DNA of 64,000 bases, taken from the NCBI RefSeq assembly GCF_031755915.1, contig NC_083387.1, forward strand, positions 524,501 to 588,500. Direction: 5' to 3'. Shown piece after piece: positions 56,861 to 64,000 of this stretch (within the stretch, counting starts at the first letter, position 1; the number at the start of each line of letters is the position of its first letter). The position numbers were made by a program, and so were the translations under genes. Below the pieces are notes generated by a model. The model was not told the DNA's origin. It did no database searches and was given only the letters and a program-made list of their open reading frames with translations. Source of the DNA: Ziziphus jujuba. Its lineage: Eukaryota > Streptophyta > Magnoliopsida > Rosales > Rhamnaceae.

Positions 56861-57844
56861 TTATTTTTCCTTTCAGCGCTATCCGCAGTTCCTTGGGCGC
56901 CAACTTTGCGAGCGAGAATATACGAGCTATCGAAATTTCATTTTGAGGTCCGGACGTTTCAGTTGCTTCCGTCTCCTTCTTCACACTCTGGGCAGAGCCC
57001 TCTACCGTATTCTCGCCTATCGTGACTCGAACAAGGTACAATGATGATTTCCTTTCCTGATTGTTTCCATTCGCCGATAGAAGAAGTTTTGTTGTTCTAA
57101 ATCCATAACCGGTCAATTATAAAATAATTCCATTTCTCGATCAATTCAGTCATCTAGATTCTATAATTTCTTTATTTCGTGCAACCAACAGATGCATAAA
57201 AGAAAATATAATGTGCAGATTATTTCAAGTATGAATCAGACGATTCATTTCCTTTTTTCCTATCATTCTTTCTTTCCTGGTGTTGTTTTAAATCCGTTTC
57301 CTCCAAATTCAGGCTGGCTTTCGTACGAACATGCATAATTATGGTATCTTCACTGTTTGTTTGCTTGTTTTTTTTTTTTTTTGGTTGCGTTTTTTGTCCG
57401 TCCATACGTGTGTCATAGCAAGCGTTAATCGTATCATTCTTCTAGATTCTTTACTTTTTTAACACTGCGATGAATCAGAAGGTGATTTGATCATTGCAAT
57501 TTTTTTTTTCTTTCAAAAAAAAAAAAAAAATTTGTTAACTTGTTATTCTTTAGTTGTCTAACTTAAATCATTCCTTAAAAGGTTGACTGCTACGATTGAT
57601 TAAAAAACAGCAATTCAGTTCTGCTTTGCTTGTGCATTGGTCTACTACATATTTACTCTTTCCTTGTACATTCCTTTTCACGTATATAAATGCATCATTT
57701 GTCATATGCATGCCAGTTTTCTGATTTGAGTACAAAATGATATTCTGCCTCTCAGTTATACACTATATCTTTTTCTCTTTTAGTGCCATATTTATATTTA
57801 CTCAATTTAGTGCTCCCTTGCAGCCTTAAGTAACATATATTCAA
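56861..57844 (+). promoter_or_regulatory. Putative promoter, 5' UTR exon and UTR intron of the small gene
   Basis: A locally GC-richer block (56870-57035) ends at a good donor AACAAG/GTACAA (57035/57036). A pyrimidine-rich acceptor CTCCCTTGCAG ends at 57823, 21 bp before the ATG at 57845. This suggests a 5' UTR exon and an intron of about 790 bp. The opposite-strand 97-codon frame (56823-57116) overlaps the block and I treat it as a shadow. The transcription start is not determined. Confidence 0.5.
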
Positions 57845-58703
57845 ATGGAAAGCAAAGGAGCTGAAGTTACGAGGAAACGCTTTAAACCAGCTGTATCTTC
57901 AGCCCTCACTATTCACATTTTGTTATGCACAGAATGACAAATTTAATCTACTTTCCGCTGTGTTATTATGTGAGTGACTGATTATTGGAGTTAATAGGTG
58001 GAAGAGAATGAAGGAGGTAGGAAGTTTGTAGAAAAGGTTGAATTTGCGACGGAAATTGCAAGATCTGAGGAGATGGATCTTAATCACATCCTTGAAAAGA
58101 TTGAAAACTTCACTGAGCTGGTAACTATTCACAATGACGTTGTTTATGTAGTTGATCAAAAGAAAAGTTTATAATGAAAAAAACAGTGTGGTATATCTAG
58201 ATTACAGTACTGTAGTCAACAAGTAGTCCATTGTTGGCAATTTTTGGATGATACTATGATTAGATTAATTAAAGTGCAAAAGAAGATTTCTAGATTTACA
58301 ATTCCTTTTTCACTGGTGTAATTACCCCTGTGAAACATTTTTTGCTGTCAAATATCACAGTTTTGAGACATCATTTCGTGATGTAGGTATCTGAACTGCT
58401 GGAATCAGGGAAGGCAATGTTGAAGCAGCTGAGTAATGAATTTGAAGAGCGGATGATCATGTGATCCACAATTTAATAAAATAAATGAAAACATTAGACT
58501 AGAAGAAGAAGATTTTTTTTTTTTTTTTTTTTTTTTCGTTTCCTAACTTTGAACTTTATGTGGGCAGGATACATAAAGAACAAATTGAGAAATGGCAGGA
58601 AGAAATCAAAGAACTGAAATTGCTTGATGCCTCAAATGTCCAGTCCCATGCTGTTCTGCATGATGCTCGATGTTTACTCCAGAATGCTCATATTGATTAT
58701 TGA
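57845..58703 (+). CDS. Small charged helical protein, unknown (4 exons, 126 aa)
   Basis: Exons 57845-57892, 57998-58120, 58387-58460 and 58568-58703 join in frame with GT-AG introns to give 126 residues: MESKGAEVTRKRFKP at the start and QNAHIDY at the end. Residues ~17-100 are rich in Glu, Lys, Leu and Ile with heptad-like spacing (HILEKIENFTELVSELLESG; HKEQIEKWQEEIKELKLL), which suggests a coiled coil. There is no membrane segment, signal peptide or catalytic motif. The exon structure and a clean frame across four exons support a real gene. I do not recognise the family. Splice sites are inferred by eye; reading past exon 3 without splicing meets TGA at once. Confidence 0.72.
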
Positions 58704-60580
58704 AGGTATCATATATCAGGTGTGCCAATGCTTTTTTATTAGTTTCCCTTTACAAAATCTTCTCTGAAGACACAACGTTGCTGTACTTTCTGTGGATTGG
58801 AAAAATTTTCAGACTGTGCCTAATTAGGAATCCAAATGAGGCCAAGCCTGGCCAAGTTTGTCTGAGCTGGCGGTAGGTCATGCTCAATTTGATCTTTACT
58901 TGCATTAGTACTTTAACATCAACCTAACGTGTACTTGACCTGGATATGCAATGCAGGATTTCCTAAGCCATCGAGGATCGATAAATTCCAATCCGCCAAT
59001 GTCAAACATGTTAGGACTGTATGTTGACTGATTTCAAGCTATAAGTAACCTGTAGCGTGTTGAGCATTTTGTTTTTGATCATTTGCCGCTCTGACTAGTA
59101 CTCATAAACCTCTTCACCAATCTAGATTACAAGATTTATATCAAGAAAAAACCATGTTGTCTAGTTTCTTTTATGGAAAGTGAGTGGTTAACCAATATTT
59201 TATCGGTCTAATAAGATGGACAAGTGCATCTGTTACTGACACGTACACATCTGCAGAGAGTAGAAATCTCTATCATTGATATTCCCTGTACTTTGGATCC
59301 TCTCTGTGATTTCTTATAAAGTACGCATCTCTCGGCTCACAGAGGGCACCAAGTTAATTGCATTGCCTAGTATTTTACTTATTTTGAGTTTTTTGGACTG
59401 GACCAAGTATATAATAATTGATTACCATTTTTACAGATTTCTGATTCTAATATGTACGTCTCTTCATATTTTGAGTTTTTTGGACTGAACCAAGTATATA
59501 ATAGTTGATTAACATTTTTACAAATTTCTGATTCTAATATGTACGTCTCTTCTCAATACATATAAAAAAAAAAGAAAGAAAAACGATACCAAACTGAGTG
59601 GTCCTTTCTCTGGTCCAATGAGGAAGACTTATATTAGATAGTGCCTTTAGCTTACGTGAACGCTTCTTGTAACTCAGCCCTAACATTGAAGGTGTGGCTG
59701 CGAACCCTTAAATTTATATGAAAGAACATTGAATAATATGAAAAAACTTTTCAAAACTTTAAAATTTGACAAATAGTTCCGTCGTTGTTGTTTATGTAGG
59801 ATTTTTATTGTTAAATGATCTCTATTCATTTGAACAGTGGTGTTACAGAGGTTTACTCTTATTTTGTTTGGAGTTCTTTGCTCTTTTTTCTTTTCCATTC
59901 GAAATTCCTTTCTTTTATATATTAATGTTGTAAACCAATAAGCTAGTTGTCAAAGGTTGTATTTTTGTATTTTTTTTAAACAAGCTAGAGATCGTTGTCA
60001 AAGTTGAGGATTGTAATTGTTTTAAAAAACTATATTGAAGGACCAATTCGAAATTTGTAATAAAGTTAATGAGTGAATATTATACTGTGAATTTTATTAC
60101 AGCCCCTTCATCTAACGTTTTTCCATAATAAAAAATAAAAAATAAATTAAGTGGGCAATTTCAGTTTATGAAGTAGACGAAGTGGGCAATTTCAGTTAAA
60201 AGCATGAATTATGGGATAATTTTAGGTAGTTTATAAATTAAGTGATTTGTTAAAATATATATATATATATATATACATACTTTATAAAGTGGTAACAATA
60301 CCATAAAATGAATAAATATTTCAAAACTCTTAAATGTTACCTACATGATCAGTTATACGGTTTATGATCCATTCTTTCCAATATTACCATGCATCTATTC
60401 TTGCCTATGTAAAGAAAATTTCTACAAGGGCTATATGGAAATTTACCCTCAGGCCACCAATTGAAATTTGCTCTTTCAATCAGTAGGACCCTCCAGGCTT
60501 CCAGCAAAGATGGATGACGATGATTTGTACGTCAGTCTTATCTTCCTCCCGAGTCCCGATGGCCGATGCCCAAACCATAA
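58704..60580. other. 3' region and intergenic DNA
   Basis: Presumed 3' UTR of the small gene, then intergenic sequence with an 87-bp tandem duplication (59381-59554) and TA microsatellite at ~60259-60276. No further gene is supported; short frames such as 59276-59488 are chance. Confidence 0.5.
59381..59554. repeat. 87-bp tandem duplication
   Basis: Two adjacent copies, 59381-59467 and 59468-59554, beginning ATTTTGAGTTTTTTGGACTG and ending at TACGTCTCTTC, with about five differences. A recent local duplication. Confidence 0.9.
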
Positions 60581-60711
60581 ATTAAAGAATAAAATATATA
60601 AAAACGTGTAATATTATTATACTAGAAAGAGCTAGTGGCAGACTGGTGGAAGGAAGCGAGCGATCTCCAATCCAAGCAGAAAAAGTCAATCTCATCCACA
60701 TCGGGAGGGAA
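60581..60711 (+). promoter_or_regulatory. Core promoter and 5' UTR of the cathepsin B-like gene
   Basis: A TATA box-like TATATAAAAA at ~60596 lies about 115 bp upstream of the ATG. A purine-rich leader follows. The transcription start, probably near 60625-60635, is inferred from normal TATA spacing. Confidence 0.6.
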
Positions 60712-61104
60712 ATGGCCAGAATTCGGCGACTGGGACTGCATCTGGCGATCCTTGCTCTACTTTTAGGGGTCTTCTCCACTTTAAAAAACCAGGTTCGTCT
60801 ACTATCTTTGGATTTTGGCCCCGAATCCAATCAATATTATGTATTATACAGAACCAGGCTGTGACGCATCGCATCGGATCGGTAGCATCAACTTACTGAT
60901 TTGTGATTAGAACTTATATATGTTGTAGTTCCCAATCTGATCTATGTTATATGTATGCATATATTATATACGCGGAACTAGGCCTGCAGTTGATGCATCG
61001 CATCGGATTGTTAGCATCCAACTTAGTGGGTTTTTACTAGATTTTTTATTTATTTATTTATTTATTTATTTTATGAACAGATTTTTAATTAGAACTTGAT
61101 TGAG

Positions 61105-61136
<32 letters not shown>

Positions 61137-63965
61137 TGTATATGTATGTGTTTCTGTGCATATGCATGGAGTAGCTTCTTAGCATATGCATTGGTGAAAG
61201 ATTCAGGAAATTCACATGACAACTATCTGTCTATGATGAGCTCATATACTAAATCAGCAAACAGATGTCTTTGTGGTTTCTGAAAACACATAGGTTGATA
61301 TGCACAACATACTTCTTCAAAAAATAAATAAATAAATAAATGCAAAACATATGAAAGAGTGCTTTGACTTTTTTAAGTATAAGGTTGACCTAAAAAGAAT
61401 CAAAATAGAATAAAAAATCAAAAGATAGAAATAAGAATATTAACGAACAAATCAAACCTAATCTACTTGCTCCTTCATGTTTCAAATGCTCATAATCAAT
61501 ACTTGAATTTAATGGTTTGCATCTTGTCAGCAGGCCAAGGCCGTTGCAGAAAGACCGGTGAACAAGATTAAGCTTAATTCTCATATTCTGCAGGTATTCC
61601 TCTTTTGGTTATTTACAAGTTCACAAGTTTGAGACATAATTGTTAGTGGTGGTTACATATAGTGATGATTATACTGCTGTTCCCTATTGGTCCTCAATCT
61701 CTATTGTCGGATTTAATTTTTTTTGTTATTTTATTTTATTTTATTTATTTATTTTTATTATTATTATTTTTTTTTTGGGTTAAAGGGTGATTGACGTCCC
61801 TAGAATTCTTCTTGTTATACTTTTACCCCTTGGTAGGGATAAAGGATAGAACAGAAGAGATGGGAAAGTGAAGGAAAGAAAAATCCCTATAACAGTTATT
61901 GTTATATTAAATAAATATATATTATCCTTGATTGCACCTATTACTATGCCGGTGCAGGAGTCAATTATCAAACAGATAAATGGAAACCCTAATGCTGGAT
62001 GGGAAGCTGCCGTGAATCCTAGATTCTCCAATTACACTGTGAGTCTTCAACTACACAGGACCTTGTTAAATTAAATTCTTAAATTCAGCAGATTTTAACT
62101 GCCCTTACTTGCTTGATCGTGTAAAACTGGTGTTAAATGCCCTAAACTGTGGTGGAGAAATTTTTTATTTTATTTTATTTATTATTATTATTATTATTTT
62201 TTTTTTTTTAATGCACAGATTGGCCAATTTAGGCACCTTCTTGGAGTCAAACCAACACCTCAAAAGGATTTGAAGAATATTCCAGTTATAGCTCATGCAA
62301 AATCCTTGAAGTTGCCAAATAAGTTTGATGCAAGAACTGCTTGGCCTCAATGTAGCACCATTGGAAGAATTTTAGGTTAATTGCTTGTTATTGTTCAGTT
62401 ATTTTGATTTAACAGTTCTTTTAAGAGAGAAATAAATAAATTGCTGATGGTTCATACTCCTTTATATCGACTGCTGGATCATTTTTTGGTGTTAAAGACC
62501 AGGTACACATTTACTGTTTGCTTTTGCCCACGATGATATCTCTTAAGATATGCTTTTTACGTAAATATAACATATGGATTTTGTACTGGCAGGGTCATTG
62601 TGGTTCTTGCTGGGCTTTTGGTGCTGTTGAATCTTTGTCAGATCGTTTTTGCATCCATTTTGATGTGGTAATTGAAAATGGATTGCAACTTGATATTTCT
62701 CTTTCCATTGTAACCATGAAAGTATATTTCTGATTTGGTTTGTTTCAGAACATATCTCTTTCAGTTAATGATCTCTTAGCATGCTGTGGCTTTATGTGTG
62801 GAGATGGCTGTGATGGAGGGTATCCAATTTATGCTTGGCGGTATTTTGTCCATCACGGAGTTGTCACAGAAGAGGTAAGACATCTCTATTTCAAACTATG
62901 ATGTGGAAGATGCACAAGGTTCTTTTTTTGTCTCTGTTGTATGGGTATGTAGGGTGATTTTATTTGACTTCTGTGGTGGCGGAGTTGTATTCTTCCTTTG
63001 TCAATGTTTCAGACAATAAATGGAAAAGGATGCTCTCATCTTTTTCTTCTGAGGTATCGTAATTGTCTGATCTTATAACAGCTATAGATGTGTATATTAA
63101 CTTGATTTTACAGTTTAGATGTTTAGTCACTGCCACCCAGTTCAGATCTGATAGCTGATACTTAGAATTTTCCATGTTTACTTAAGAATTTTATAAGCCT
63201 TACTGCAACATGAGAGCAGTTTATTGAACCCTAAAATGTGGAAAAAGAATAACAAGATTAATTGTCATAAATAAGTGGTTCTTAACTTTTTAGCCATACC
63301 CTGTATGAGGTTCGTCTGCATCCTTGCTTTTCTTCTATACATGGTTCTGTTTTAATGTTAAATTTTGTTCTTGTTCGAGTTTTTCTAGATTAGAATTCCT
63401 CTACTTGCTTCTTGTTCTTTTCTTTTCTTTTCTTTTCTTTTCTTCTTCTTCCTTTTGTTTTTTTTTCTATTTTAATGATGATTTGTCCTTTATGATGGAT
63501 AAATTCTGAATATGACAGTGTGACCCATATTTTGATGATACTGGCTGTTCCCACCCTGGTTGTGAGCCTGCATATCCGACACCAAAGTGTGTTAGAAAGT
63601 GTGTAAATAAAAATCAGCTTTGGAGCAATTCAAAGCATTATAGTATCAGTGCGTATAGAATAAAATCTGATCCCCACAGTATTATGGCAGAAATTTATAA
63701 GAATGGCCCAGTTGAGGTCTCATTCACTGTTTATGAGGTAAGTTATTGTTTCATACTGTTTTTGACATATTTCTTTGTAAAGATAATGCAAATCTCTTTT
63801 AATAGTATACCGTTGTACTGAGTCTTATAAGTTTCAATTACTATTTTACAGGATTTTGCTCACTATAAATCAGGAGTTTACAAACATATTACAGGCGATG
63901 TAATGGGCGGTCATGCTGTCAAGTTAATTGGATGGGGTACTACTGATGCTGGGGAGGACTACTGG
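60712..63965 (+). CDS. Cathepsin B-like cysteine protease (papain family C1A), partial at the right edge
   Basis: A lysosomal/vacuolar-type endopeptidase. Exons: 60712-60792, 61531-61593, 61958-62038, 62219-62375, 62498-62502 (5-nt micro-exon), 62593-62667, 62749-62874, 63519-63737 and 63852-63965, giving 307 codons so far; the 3' end is outside the window. Residues 1 to ~23 ([20 protein letters not shown]) form a signal peptide. About 28-100 is the propeptide ([27 protein letters not shown]). The mature enzyme starts near LPNKFDART. The catalytic Cys is C135 in GHCGSCWAF, with the GCDGGYP motif after it and the catalytic His at H290 in [12 protein letters not shown]; the active-site Asn lies beyond the edge. 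The occluding-loop region ([12 protein letters not shown]) has one His rather than the adjacent His pair of animal cathepsin B, as is usual in plants. Plant homologues act in defence-related cell death and senescence. Confidence 0.95.
61106..61133. repeat. TA dinucleotide microsatellite, cathepsin intron 1
   Basis: A run of about 14 TA units. A likely length-variable marker. Confidence 0.85.
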
Positions 63966-64000
63966 GTACGTTGATATGTTCCTAACCCTATTTCCTTGGG

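Noticed and set aside
56823..57116. A 97-codon minus-strand ORF
   Set aside because: It overlaps the likely 5' UTR exon of the small coiled-coil gene, which has a good donor on +. No family is recognised, though transcripts could change this.

Overview
The window is plant nuclear DNA. Its left 37 kb is a decayed nuclear copy of plastid DNA (a NUPT) and its right 27 kb is ordinary nuclear sequence with three intron-containing genes. A eudicot-like flowering plant is the best guess from the canonical plastid gene order, the retained rpl22 and the introns kept in clpP, petB/petD, rpl16 and rpl2. The species cannot be named from this sequence.

Bases 1 to about 37,284 are plastid-derived and continue past the left edge. 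Two plastid pieces are joined. Piece A (1 to ~31,188) runs in normal plastome order from the ycf4-cemA spacer through cemA, petA, psbJ-L-F-E, petL, petG, trnW, trnP, psaJ, rpl33, rps18, rpl20, rps12 exon 1, clpP, psbB, psbT, psbN, psbH, petB, petD, rpoA, rps11, rpl36, infA, rps8, rpl14, rpl16, rps3, rpl22, rps19, rpl2, rpl23 and trnI-CAU into the 5' part of ycf2, so it crosses an LSC/IR border. Piece B (~31,188 to 37,284) holds the end of rpoC1, then rpoC2, rps2 and the first half of atpI. In a canonical plastome piece B lies tens of kb away on the opposite strand. Nearly every copy carries stops, frameshifts or deletions, and the nonsense changes are mostly C-to-T or G-to-A. Plastid introns and an unedited psbL start codon are kept, so the transfer was of DNA. 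Three solo LTRs, each TG...CA-type with a perfect 5-bp target-site duplication, later inserted: one of 2,885 bp in the clpP intron and two related ones of exactly 1,135 bp in petB and rpl14.

The plastid DNA stops inside atpI, directly against about 125 bp of degenerate CCCTAAA telomere-type repeats. About 1.2 kb of AT-rich sequence with a diverged 686-bp duplication follows, then the promoter of the first gene.

From 40,010 to 55,221 (+) lies a complete 19-coding-exon gene for a 1,256-residue paladin-like protein with three phosphatase-like repeats; the first two keep the CX5R loop and the third has lost it. Its introns hold a foldback/MITE-like element, small tandem duplications and a cluster of short hairpins. 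From 57,845 to 58,703 (+) is a small four-exon gene for a 126-residue charged, helix-rich protein that I do not recognise. From 60,712 (+) to beyond the right edge is a cathepsin B-like papain-family protease with a signal peptide, propeptide, catalytic Cys and His, and an inferred 5-nt micro-exon. These three genes look functional. Nothing suggests that they work together or depend on the plastid insert.
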